The position numbers and the translations under genes are program-made. A stretch of 64,000 bases of DNA from Paenibacillus sp. HB172176 (lineage in GTDB: Bacteria > Bacillota > Bacilli > Paenibacillales > Paenibacillaceae). Each line of letters begins with the position of its first letter. Position 1 is the stretch's first letter. The stretch covers positions 62,001-126,000 of the forward strand of contig NZ_JAATHD010000015.1 in NCBI RefSeq assembly GCF_011947265.1, in the 5' to 3' direction. The notes under the pieces were generated by a model. It was given only the letters and a program-made list of their open reading frames with translations. It searched no databases and was not told where the DNA came from. Positions 33,951 through 42,036 of this stretch are shown in pieces.

Positions 33951-35822
33951 TTATTCGGCAACAGTCGGCATTCTGAGCCAGGCATAATTAAAGCGATAAT
34001 GCAGCTTGCTTGAAATAAGATGAATCATGCCGTCAGGCGATTGAATCGCCTGAATATAGCCCGCCGGCTCGGCATGCGACGCATCGGTCTCGAACCATTC
34101 CGTATTGCCGCCGCCGTCATATTCCTTTCGTTCGGAGCCAGGCGTCAGCAGCTTGTGGCCCGTCCATGTCTCGCCTTCATCTTCCGACAAGGCCGCGAAC
34201 ATCCCGTAGCCCTTGCGTCTTACACCCGCCTGATCCACGAATTCGACTCCGTTCACAAACCCGGCATCCGGCGTTCCCCATTTATCCGTAAATCCGATAA
34301 ACAGAAGCGGGCCTTCCTCCAGTCGAATCAGAACAGGCCGCTGACGCCAGTTGAAGCCGAGACCCAGCGCCGGTTCACGTCGATAAGTCCATGTTTCTCC
34401 TTCATCGGCTGTTATACTGATCGGCACACCAACTCCCTGAACAGCTTCATGCTGCGTATTCAAGTTATCACGCCCAATGGCAAGCCATCTGCCATCCCGG
34501 AGCTCGACAATACCGGGATGCTGTCCAACAATGCGGCCCGCGGGCTGATGCCAGGTCTCCCCATCGTCCTTACTGACGATAATGCGGCCCCACATAGGCT
34601 GGTCGAAGTTGAAATCGCTGGTTAAAATCATATGACCAGCCCTTGTCTTCATCAACACATGCGGATTCCACATGGAACGCTTGTCGCTCATCACTCGCGG
34701 AGTGGACCAGCTTGCGCCGCTGTCATCGCTGTGCCGCATGAATAATATCTGATTTCCCTGCTTCGGAAAGCTGCCTGTTCCTTGAAAATGGTACAGGCGG
34801 CCGTTCTCCCGATTCGTCCACAACGAAGCGGAGTGATCGTTGCGATCCGCAGCCGAGTAGAACAACGACGCCTCTTCCCACTCGGAGGCTCCTCGCCGCA
34901 GTCTGGCTGCGGCGATATTGAGTTGACTGCCTTCTTCTCCTGTATAACTGGCTCCCGGATCGGTAAACCAGGTAGCCAGCAGGTCGCCGTTGGGACACCA
35001 AGTAATCGACGGGAAGTGATTATGGCTTGCGAATACAGGGCCCATTGCATCCTTCGGTATGCGAACAAAGGATATCGGCGAAATAAATACCGGCTGCTTG
35101 CCAGAAACCGGCTTCCAATCCGCCTCGCTTTGCGCCACATTCGTTTCATGCAATGGCGTCGGCTGACGCTTCTCATGCAGAATGGGCTGTTCTCCGGATG
35201 CAATGCGGAAGCCTAGCCTTGGATATCGAGCGCCGGGAAGAAAGCTCATGCGATTCGTTATCGTTCGCGATGAAGCAGGCTGCAATTCGCAAGCCCCGCG
35301 CGTTACCTTGGTCACGCCTTCCGCATAACCGCCGGGATTGAATTGGTCCTCGGCCAAATAAGGACCGTACCAGTCCAAACACCATTCCTCTACGCTCGCC
35401 CCTTCTCCGCCGGGAAGGACAGAATGGGTTCCTTCCCCGACAAGCGCGGCATATTCCCATTCTGCTTCCGTCGGCAGACGGTATGCTTTGCCAGCTTGAC
35501 CGCTCAACCATTCACAGAAGGCTGTTGCATCATACCACGTAACGCCTACAACCGGGTCATGTTCACCAAGCAAATCTTCATTATATTCGGGATACTCCGC
35601 CAAATTCTCCTCGGACCATCTCAAAATCTTCCGTAATTCATCCCGAAATCCAGGTCGAAACTTCTCATATTGGGCGAATGTAATCGGCTGTTCAGACAGT
35701 TGGAAGCCATGAGGAAATGTGACCGCATGCACCGGTTTTTCGTCGTACTTGCCGGCTCTATTGCCCCGCACATAACTTCTGGACGAATAGTTCTTCATCA
35801 TGATGCCCCATTGATTCAACAA
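33951..35822 (-). CDS. FGE-like (SUMF1) domain fused to a sialidase (BNR) domain
   Basis: This 623-residue protein has two parts. Residues about 15-210 carry the formylglycine-generating-enzyme fold: GVTWYDATAFCEWL and YRLPTEAEWEYAA near 95-130, KVTRGACE near 170, and RLGFRIAS at the end. The two active-site cysteines expected after the RG motif are not seen, so it is unlikely to oxidise sulfatases. Residues about 240-623 form a sialidase-type beta-propeller with four Asp boxes: SDDSGASW, SKDDGETW, TADEGETW and SEDEGETW. No signal peptide is present, which suggests the cytosol. The TTG at 35822 has GGAGG 10 bases upstream. It lies between the solute-binding protein and the aldolase. Confidence 0.82.
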   Translation of the reverse strand: MLNQWGIMMKNYSSRSYVRGNRAGKYDEKPVHAVTFPHGFQLSEQPITFAQYEKFRPGFRDELRKILRWSEENLAEYPEYNEDLLGEHDPVVGVTWYDATAFCEWLSGQAGKAYRLPTEAEWEYAALVGEGTHSVLPGGEGASVEEWCLDWYGPYLAEDQFNPGGYAEGVTKVTRGACELQPASSRTITNRMSFLPGARYPRLGFRIASGEQPILHEKRQPTPLHETNVAQSEADWKPVSGKQPVFISPISFVRIPKDAMGPVFASHNHFPSITWCPNGDLLATWFTDPGASYTGEEGSQLNIAAARLRRGASEWEEASLFYSAADRNDHSASLWTNRENGRLYHFQGTGSFPKQGNQILFMRHSDDSGASWSTPRVMSDKRSMWNPHVLMKTRAGHMILTSDFNFDQPMWGRIIVSKDDGETWHQPAGRIVGQHPGIVELRDGRWLAIGRDNLNTQHEAVQGVGVPISITADEGETWTYRREPALGLGFNWRQRPVLIRLEEGPLLFIGFTDKWGTPDAGFVNGVEFVDQAGVRRKGYGMFAALSEDEGETWTGHKLLTPGSERKEYDGGGNTEWFETDASHAEPAGYIQAIQSPDGMIHLISSKLHYRFNYAWLRMPTVAE

Positions 35823-35845
35823 AACCGCTTCAACCTCCCGCTATC

Positions 35846-37474
35846 TTATCTATTTTCCTGGAACCTTTGTTCAGCAGCATTGGCAATTTCCTCCATCTCC
35901 TTGCCGCCCTTGCTCATGATTTCCTGAGCAAAGCTTTCAAACTCCGACAGATCCTTCTCACCGCTCACAAATTTGTTCAATTGCACTTGCGAATAATCGT
36001 TGATCGTTTGACGAATTTCCTTCAGACGCGTGCCTTCTTCCTGTGTAAACGGCGGCAGCTGCGGGATCGAAATAATAGCCGGATCGTCCTTATACAGATT
36101 ATGCACATACAGTGGACTAATGCTGTCCTCGGCTGGCGCACGGAACAAATCAGCAGCGGCAGACAGCCATACAGGCGAGAAGAACAATTCGCCTACGCCG
36201 AGATCCGATTGCAGGGTATAGAATCCATTTTCAACGCTGCTGTATTTGTCGACGATTTCTTGTTTCCATTGCGGTTTGCCTTCACTATCCAGTTCGTAAT
36301 CAACGCCTTCTTCCCCATAATTGAGGGCAAGCATGCCTTCTTCGCTGTAGAGCCAGTTCAAGAATTTCACAGCCAGCTCGGGATCGCTGACTTTTTTGTT
36401 AACGCCCCAACGATTGAAATAATGATCAGGCTGCTTGTAATTTTTGCGTTCGCCGTCAGCATTAGCCAGAATAGGCAGCGGCTCGAATTTGGCGTTAGGC
36501 TGAATTTGCTTGAGCGGTTGTGTGACACGGTCAATAAATACCGGATTATCATAGAAGAATAGATATTTTCCGCTCGACAAGCCTTCAAGCCAGGATTGTG
36601 TGTCTACCAGCAAATATTCATTATCAAGAATTTTGTTTTCGTACATTTTATTGTACATTTCAAGCGCGCCTTTATAGGAGTCCTGCGTTCGTCCCAATTC
36701 CCAAACTCCGTCTGTGTTCGGATACAGATCATAATGCGCGCCCAGGCTGCGAAGAGGACTTAACGTGTCGATCAACAGACGATTATCGCCGCGCGCGCCG
36801 TATGGAATTGAATTTGGATACGCATCGCGGAGCTTGAGCAATACGTCGTATAATTCATCCCAAGTTGTTGGAATATCCAAGCCCTGCTCTTCGAGCAAGT
36901 CGGTACGGATAATCGGCAACGTGCCTTTTTCATAGTTTTCATCCGCTCTAATCATGGGAAGCGTGTAAATATCGTTCATAATCATCGTACGGTCGAGACC
37001 TTCTACCGTATCATAATACTTCTGTATTTCGGGAGCATTCTTTTCAATCAGCTCTCGCATCGGCAGCAACGCGCCCGAATCGTAAATCTCCATCGGTTCG
37101 CCCCACAGCAGGAAGAAATCCGGCAGCTTGCCGCCCGCCAGCAGGGTGTTCATCTTCGTAGCATAATCTGCGCCGGGAATAACAACCGGCTTCAGCTTTA
37201 TGCCTGTTTTCTCATAAATCACTTGCAATGACGGAGAATCCGCATTGATTGGCTGCAACGCATTTTCGCTCAGGGCAATGGTAAATTCGACATCCTTGTC
37301 AGTCAGCTTGCCGCTCGCATTCTCTCCCGCTTCGCTCGGCGCACTTGATGCCGCGCCATTTGAAGCTGACGGATTGCTTCCAGAATTCCCTTTATTAGAA
37401 GAACATCCACTTGCGATCAACACAACCGCCATAGCCGTAATTATCCATTTGCTTGCCAACTTCGAACTTTTCAT
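35846..37474 (-). CDS. ABC importer solute-binding lipoprotein 1
   Basis: The protein has 542 residues. It starts with a lipoprotein signal, MKSSKLASK then a hydrophobic run ending in the lipobox IASGC, and continues with a Ser/Asn/Gly-rich tether. The body is a type II periplasmic-binding fold of the large LplA class that works with LplB/LplC permeases on oligosaccharides. TWDELYDVLLKLRDAYPN and RWGVNKKVSDPELAVKFLNWLYSEEG are typical of this class. GGGGGAG precedes the ATG. It follows the two permease genes. No ATPase gene is present; such importers share a housekeeping MsmX-type ATPase. Confidence 0.92.
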   Translation of the reverse strand: MKSSKLASKWIITAMAVVLIASGCSSNKGNSGSNPSASNGAASSAPSEAGENASGKLTDKDVEFTIALSENALQPINADSPSLQVIYEKTGIKLKPVVIPGADYATKMNTLLAGGKLPDFFLLWGEPMEIYDSGALLPMRELIEKNAPEIQKYYDTVEGLDRTMIMNDIYTLPMIRADENYEKGTLPIIRTDLLEEQGLDIPTTWDELYDVLLKLRDAYPNSIPYGARGDNRLLIDTLSPLRSLGAHYDLYPNTDGVWELGRTQDSYKGALEMYNKMYENKILDNEYLLVDTQSWLEGLSSGKYLFFYDNPVFIDRVTQPLKQIQPNAKFEPLPILANADGERKNYKQPDHYFNRWGVNKKVSDPELAVKFLNWLYSEEGMLALNYGEEGVDYELDSEGKPQWKQEIVDKYSSVENGFYTLQSDLGVGELFFSPVWLSAAADLFRAPAEDSISPLYVHNLYKDDPAIISIPQLPPFTQEEGTRLKEIRQTINDYSQVQLNKFVSGEKDLSEFESFAQEIMSKGGKEMEEIANAAEQRFQENR

Positions 37475-37514
37475 TTGAACTCCCCCTAGTGTCAGAATTG
37501 AAAGGAATGAAGCG

Positions 37515-38399
37515 TTAACCCTTGACCGATCCCACCATCACCCCCTTCTCGAAATACTTGATAATGAACGGGTAAATAAGCATAACAGGAGCGGCTGCGG
37601 CAAGTATAATCGCGTACTTAATCGACTTCTCTGCAGTTGCGCCCGCGACCGCCGTCTCATTAATTGCCATTCCGATATCGGCTGTTTGTCCCTCAATGAC
37701 AATGTTTCGGACAAAGAGTTGAATGGGATAATGGGCTTTTTCCGTGAGAAACATGAGCGGACCGAGAAAGGCGTTCCACTGCGCGACCGCATAGAACAGA
37801 ATAAGCGTCGCCACAATCGGCATGGAAAGCGGAAGAATGATTTTGGCGAACACGTAGACATCGTTTGCTCCGTCAATATGCGCCGACTCCGTCAAGGCAA
37901 ATGGAATCGACTGGAAGAACGAACGCATTATAATCATGTTGAAGACACTGATTGCCCCCGGCAGCACAACGGCTCCGATCGAATTAATTAATCCGAGATT
38001 GGACACCAGCAGGAACAGCGGTATCAATCCTCCGCTGAAGAACATCGTAAATACGATCATTTTCATAAACATATTTCTACCATATAAATCATGTCGGGAC
38101 AGCGGATAAGCGCAAAGCGCGGTCATTAACATATTAAGCGCAGTTCCCACGATCATGTACGTAAACGAATTTAGGAAACCTCTCAGGATCAACGGGTCCT
38201 TGAATACGGCAGCGTATGCCCTAAAAGACCAATTGACGGGCAGCCATTTAACCTGATTGGTCATAACCGACACATTATCGCTTATGGAAACAATGAACAT
38301 ATAATAGAAAGGATAAAGCATTGCTATCGATATACCCAGCATCAGCAACAGGTTTATCGCTTCAAACGTTTTTTCCGTCCAGCTTTGGCGTATACTCAC
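37515..38399 (-). CDS. ABC importer permease 1b (LplC/YtcP-like)
   Basis: This is a 294-residue permease of the carbohydrate-uptake-1 type with six predicted membrane helices. The EAA loop reads LTESAHIDGANDVYVFAKIILPLSMP near residue 190, where the ATPase docks. It ends with KYFEKGVMVGSVKG, the usual LplC tail. The GTG at 38399 has GGAGG 7 bases upstream; the reading frame extends farther into the preceding gene without a start signal. It lies 13 bases after permease 1a. Confidence 0.92.
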   Translation of the reverse strand: MSIRQSWTEKTFEAINLLLMLGISIAMLYPFYYMFIVSISDNVSVMTNQVKWLPVNWSFRAYAAVFKDPLILRGFLNSFTYMIVGTALNMLMTALCAYPLSRHDLYGRNMFMKMIVFTMFFSGGLIPLFLLVSNLGLINSIGAVVLPGAISVFNMIIMRSFFQSIPFALTESAHIDGANDVYVFAKIILPLSMPIVATLILFYAVAQWNAFLGPLMFLTEKAHYPIQLFVRNIVIEGQTADIGMAINETAVAGATAEKSIKYAIILAAAAPVMLIYPFIIKYFEKGVMVGSVKG

Positions 38400-38412
38400 A
38401 ACGCCCCCTCCT

Positions 38413-39330
38413 CTACCACAGACTCGTGCTTCCGAATTTGCGCGACAACTGATTGGCCGCAACCAGGAACATCAGATTAACAACGGAATTGAACAGGCCG
38501 ACAGCCGTAGCGTAGCTGTACTGGAATCCTTCGAGACCCTTTCGGAATACATAAGTCGAAATGACGTCGGCAGTCTCGTAAATCGACGAATTTTGCAGCA
38601 GCAGCACCTTCTCGAACGACACGTCCAGGATGGAGCCGACGTTCATAATAAACATAATTAGAATAGTCGGCGCAATAGCCGGCAGCGTAACAAATCGCAA
38701 TTGCTGCAAACGATTGGCGCCATCGATAACCGATGCTTCAATTTCCTCCGGATTGACATTGGACAATGCCGCCAAATAAATAATTGAGCTCCATCCAACC
38801 GTTTGCCATATTTCGCTTGCCACAAAGATAGATCGGAACCATTCCGCGTGCAGCAGAAAGGAAATCGGCTTTGCGCCGAACACTCCGGTCAACTGATTAA
38901 TAAGCCCGTCTTCCTTGACGAAGGTAACAATCATCGAAACAACAACCATGGAAATAAAATGCGGCAGATAACTGATCGTCTGTACGGTCTTCTTGTACCA
39001 CTTCTGTCGAATTTCATTGATCAGAAGCGCAAAGATGATTGGCGCAGGAAACCCAAACAACAGCATATACAAGCCAAGGAGTATCGTATTCTTCACCAAT
39101 ACCCAGAAGTTCGGATCGGATAAAAATTGAGAGAAATATTTGAAACCCACCCAATTGCTGCCCCAGATTCCGTCATAAACCTTAAAGTCCTTGAACGCGA
39201 TCAGAACGCCGTACATCGGTCCATACTTGAACAATGCGAAATAACCGATAGGGAGAAGCAGCATTAAATACAGATACTTGCCTCTGATTATGTTTCTGCG
39301 CGCATGCAACCATCGACTATTCTCAACCAT
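38413..39330 (-). CDS. ABC importer permease 1a (LplB-like)
   Basis: This 305-residue permease has a cytosolic N-terminus and six predicted helices. YGPMYGVLIAFKDFKVYDGIWGSNWVG near residue 30 is the LplB hallmark. The EAA loop reads IEASVIDGANRLQQLRFVTLPAIAPT near 190. GGGGAGG precedes the ATG. It follows lacI by 42 bases on the same strand, so the transporter and its regulator share a transcript. Confidence 0.92.
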   Translation of the reverse strand: MVENSRWLHARRNIIRGKYLYLMLLLPIGYFALFKYGPMYGVLIAFKDFKVYDGIWGSNWVGFKYFSQFLSDPNFWVLVKNTILLGLYMLLFGFPAPIIFALLINEIRQKWYKKTVQTISYLPHFISMVVVSMIVTFVKEDGLINQLTGVFGAKPISFLLHAEWFRSIFVASEIWQTVGWSSIIYLAALSNVNPEEIEASVIDGANRLQQLRFVTLPAIAPTILIMFIMNVGSILDVSFEKVLLLQNSSIYETADVISTYVFRKGLEGFQYSYATAVGLFNSVVNLMFLVAANQLSRKFGSTSLW

Positions 39331-39372
39331 CCCCGTATCCTCCCCTGCTTTAAAGTCGGAATATTCTGTTAT

Positions 39373-40410
39373 TTAATGTTCTACAGCAGCCCCGCAGCTC
39401 TGCCTGACGGCCAGATAGTAATCAAATTTCTGCGATTGCGGCGACATGAGCTTGTGATCCATTAAGTCAACTATCAGCTTGAAACAGGCGGACGCCATTT
39501 CCTCGACAGGCAAGTGCATGGTAGTTAGCGACGGAATAGAATAGCGAGAAGCGCTCTCGTTGTCGTGTCCAATAATCTCAATATCGCCCGGAATTGATAT
39601 ACCAAGCTCATGAAACCCATGCAACCCGCCAATCGCCATCTGATCGCTTAGAAAAAATACCGCCGACGGCCTTTCTGAACAGGCAGCTAAGGTCCGGGCC
39701 GCGAGGTATCCTCCTTCTTCCGTATATTGGTCATACACAATGCGATTTTCGGGTAAATCGAGGTCAAACTCGGCACAACCGTCCATAAATCCTCTTCCCC
39801 TGGAATCGATCGCATGGGAGGATACAGATGGAATAACTACCCCGATCCGGCGATGCCCCCTTGCCGCGAACAAAGCAGCCACTTCCTTGCCCGCCTTGTA
39901 ATGATCGATGTTGACACAGCAATACTTGTCGGAATCGCGCAAATACAGCACCGTCGGCACGCTGATGTCCGTGTTTGCAAGAAATAACTCGTCTTCCACA
40001 GTAGCATTCGCAATAATGGCGCCGTTAAACCTTGTTCCTGTGAGCAAGCTTGTTTCATCGCATAATCGCGATCCGACATAAGGTTGAATAAGCAGCTCAT
40101 ACTCGTTGCCACTTTCGTTAAGCGTATGTTGAATGGCTTTCAAAAATCGGTTAATCAGCTGTGTCCGCGCGTCAACCGTCCAGAACAACGCAATAATCGG
40201 CTTGACCGTCTCCCCGCTCGTACGAAGACGCTTGGCCGAAATATTCGGTTTGTAGTCAAGCTGCTGAGCAGCTTTATGCACCTTCGCCTGCGTCGCCTCG
40301 GATATGCGATACTCCTTGGCCTTGCCGTTGAGTATAATCGAGACCGTGCTTTTTGATACACCCGCAAGCTCTGCTATTTCCTTAATACTGGCTATGTCTT
40401 CCCCCTCCAA
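39373..40410 (-). CDS. LacI family transcriptional regulator
   Basis: The protein has 345 residues with the N-terminal LacI helix-turn-helix SIKEIAELAGVSKSTVSIIL, the hinge region YKPNISAKRLRT, and a periplasmic-binding-protein-like effector domain (about 70-335). It should repress its own operon when no sugar is bound. The start is odd: the only standard start codon upstream of the helix-turn-helix is a TTG at 40410, with AAGGA touching it. A better GGAGGGGG lies inside the frame, a few bases before an ATA codon. It is the first gene of the operon with the importer, the FGE-sialidase and the aldolase. Confidence 0.9.
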   Translation of the reverse strand: MEGEDIASIKEIAELAGVSKSTVSIILNGKAKEYRISEATQAKVHKAAQQLDYKPNISAKRLRTSGETVKPIIALFWTVDARTQLINRFLKAIQHTLNESGNEYELLIQPYVGSRLCDETSLLTGTRFNGAIIANATVEDELFLANTDISVPTVLYLRDSDKYCCVNIDHYKAGKEVAALFAARGHRRIGVVIPSVSSHAIDSRGRGFMDGCAEFDLDLPENRIVYDQYTEEGGYLAARTLAACSERPSAVFFLSDQMAIGGLHGFHELGISIPGDIEIIGHDNESASRYSIPSLTTMHLPVEEMASACFKLIVDLMDHKLMSPQSQKFDYYLAVRQSCGAAVEH

Positions 40411-40447
40411 TCCTTGCCATTCATGTCATGTCATCTTTTCACAGATT

Positions 40448-40489
40448 GCTAAATCGTTATGCTAGAACGTTTAGCTAAATCGTTTTAGC
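40448..40489 (-). promoter_or_regulatory. Cluster of LacI-type operator palindromes
   Basis: Three related sites overlap in 42 bases. GCTAAAACGATTTAGC (40474-40489, minus strand) is a near-perfect palindrome with the central CG of LacI operators. GCTAAACGTTCTAGC (40461-40475) has the core AACGTT between GCTA and TAGC, with one internal mismatch. GCATAACGATTTAGC (40448-40462) repeats the GATTTAGC half. They lie between the predicted promoter and lacI, so a bound LacI protein would block the whole operon. Confidence 0.65.
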
Positions 40490-40503
40490 AACTTTACAAA
40501 TAG

Positions 40504-40532
40504 ATCTTAACATATCGTTTCTCTCTTGTAAA
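40504..40532 (-). promoter_or_regulatory. Predicted sigma-A promoter of the LacI operon
   Basis: The minus strand has TTTACA (40532-40527), a 17-base spacer and TAAGAT (40509-40504). The operator cluster begins 15 bases downstream. Confidence 0.55.
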
Positions 40533-40538
40533 CACAGA

Positions 40539-40552
40539 ATATAGCGTTTACA
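40539..40552 (-). promoter_or_regulatory. Possible cre site (CcpA) upstream of the LacI operon promoter
   Basis: TGTAAACGCTATAT on the minus strand matches the cre consensus TGWAANCGNTNWCA except at the last two bases. It lies just upstream of the -35 box. Catabolite control is plausible for a sugar importer but unproven. Confidence 0.35.
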
Positions 40553-40591
40553 TCATAAAATAGTGATTCTATTCGTCCTGAAACGAAAGAA

Positions 40592-40636
40592 AGCAAGAAG
40601 CGATCATCGCTCTGACGGCGACAATCGCTTCTTGCT
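40592..40636 (-). terminator. Terminator after the ferredoxin-NADP reductase gene
   Basis: AGCAAGAAGCGAT pairs perfectly with ATCGCTTCTTGCT, and TTTCTTTCG follows on the minus strand. The hairpin begins at the stop codon itself. Confidence 0.8.
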
Positions 40637-41639
40637 AAACCCGCTTCATATTGCTGCTGTGACCGGGCGACAGCTTCGCTGTCGGATCGACGTACACCTT
40701 GGCATTGTTGATTGCCGTCGGCGCTTCCCCGAACCCTACCGCGATCAGCTTCAGCTTGCCGGGGTATGTTGTAATATCGCCTGCGGCGAAAATGCCGGGC
40801 ACGCTCGTCTCCATGCGGGTGTCGACGACAATTGAACCGCCTTCAATGTCAATGCCCCATTCCGCAATCGGACCGAGCGACGATACGAAGCCGAAGTTGA
40901 CAATGACAGCATCGACATCAAGCCGCAACTCTGCCCCGGACTTCATATCGCTGAGCGTCACCGCTTCGATTCGCTCGTTCCCATGGAGCGCAGACAGCTG
41001 AGCAGGCGTAATCACCTGTACTTTGGACTGCCCCAGCGCTTCTACGCTATGCTCATGAGCTCGGAATTTGTCCCGGCGATGAATCAGCGTGACTTGCTCC
41101 GCGATCCCCTCGAGCATGAGCGACCAGTCCACCGCCGAATCGCCGCCGCCGCTGATCAACACCTTCTGCCCTTTGAATTGCTGCAAATCGCTTACGAAAT
41201 AATGCAAGTTGCTCCGCTCAAATCTCGGCGCTTCAATCAGCTCCAGCCGCCTTGGCTCGAACGCTCCGACGCCGCCCGTAATAATAACGGACCTGGCATA
41301 ATGAACCGCTCTATCCGTCGCCACCTCGAACAGTCTCTCATCAAGCTTGACGACGTTCAGCACCTTCTCCTCGAGCGCGATGTCGGTATCGAAATGGCTA
41401 AGCTGCTCTTTCAGCCGATCGACCAGTTCCTGCGCCGTCACTTTCGGAAATCCCGCTACATCGTAAATGTACTTTTCGGGATACAAGGCAGCAAGCTGGC
41501 CGCCGAGCTGCGGCATGCTCTCGACAAGCAGCACCGAAGCCTGCCGCATGCCGCCGTAGAACGCCGCGAACAAGCCGGATGGCCCGCCCCCGATAATGAG
41601 AATATCTACAGGTTGCTCTTTGCTATATTTTCCAGACAC
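40635..41639 (-). CDS. Ferredoxin-NADP reductase, thioredoxin-reductase-like (YumC type)
   Basis: This 334-residue FAD enzyme has the FAD-binding GGGPSGLFAAFYGGMR near residue 17, the NADP-binding SGGGDSAVDWSLML near 165, and GDITTYPGKLKLIAVGFGEAP near 295. The CxxC of thioredoxin reductase is absent, so it belongs to the Bacillus-type ferredoxin/flavodoxin-NADP reductase. The GTG start has GGAGG 9 bases upstream. It lies 30 bases after the Rieske gene on the same strand, so it may pass NADPH electrons to that protein. Confidence 0.9.
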   Translation of the reverse strand: MSGKYSKEQPVDILIIGGGPSGLFAAFYGGMRQASVLLVESMPQLGGQLAALYPEKYIYDVAGFPKVTAQELVDRLKEQLSHFDTDIALEEKVLNVVKLDERLFEVATDRAVHYARSVIITGGVGAFEPRRLELIEAPRFERSNLHYFVSDLQQFKGQKVLISGGGDSAVDWSLMLEGIAEQVTLIHRRDKFRAHEHSVEALGQSKVQVITPAQLSALHGNERIEAVTLSDMKSGAELRLDVDAVIVNFGFVSSLGPIAEWGIDIEGGSIVVDTRMETSVPGIFAAGDITTYPGKLKLIAVGFGEAPTAINNAKVYVDPTAKLSPGHSSNMKRV

Positions 41640-41669
41640 GTATAATTGCCTCCGTTATCTCTTTTGTCC

Positions 41670-42032
41670 TTATACGACTACATATAATTGGCCGTCTTCC
41701 TCTACGACCCCATATCCCCTGAGCTTCACCTTGTCATTGACCAGATGCTGCCCCGTCAGCAAATCGAACTCCCAGCCATGCCACGGACATCTTAGAATCT
41801 CGCGATCCTTGCCATACTTGTATTCGTAGACAAGCGACGGGAGCCTCGTGCCGCACACGACCCCTTCGCACACCGGGGCGCCTCCATGCGGACACAGATT
41901 CCGCCAGGCGTAATAGTCGTCGCCAACCGCGAATATGCCGAGCTCCATGCCTTTGACCGTTGCGATTATTCTGCCCTTCTGCCTCAGTTCCTCCACCGAG
42001 CCTACCTCGTAACGCGTCTCCAGTTTTGCCAT
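41670..42032 (-). CDS. Small Rieske [2Fe-2S] ferredoxin
   Basis: This 120-residue, single-domain Rieske protein has the cluster ligands in LCPHGGAPVCEG (Cys-x-His, near residue 44) and CPWHGWEFD (Cys-x2-His, near 83), as in ferredoxins of ring-hydroxylating oxygenase systems and in NirD-like proteins. There is no membrane anchor. The ATG at 42032 has GAAGGAGG upstream. It lies between the amidohydrolase (5 bases upstream) and the reductase gene, so the three are surely one transcript. No oxygenase component is in the window. Confidence 0.9.
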   Translation of the reverse strand: MAKLETRYEVGSVEELRQKGRIIATVKGMELGIFAVGDDYYAWRNLCPHGGAPVCEGVVCGTRLPSLVYEYKYGKDREILRCPWHGWEFDLLTGQHLVNDKVKLRGYGVVEEDGQLYVVV

Positions 42033-42036
42033 ATGC

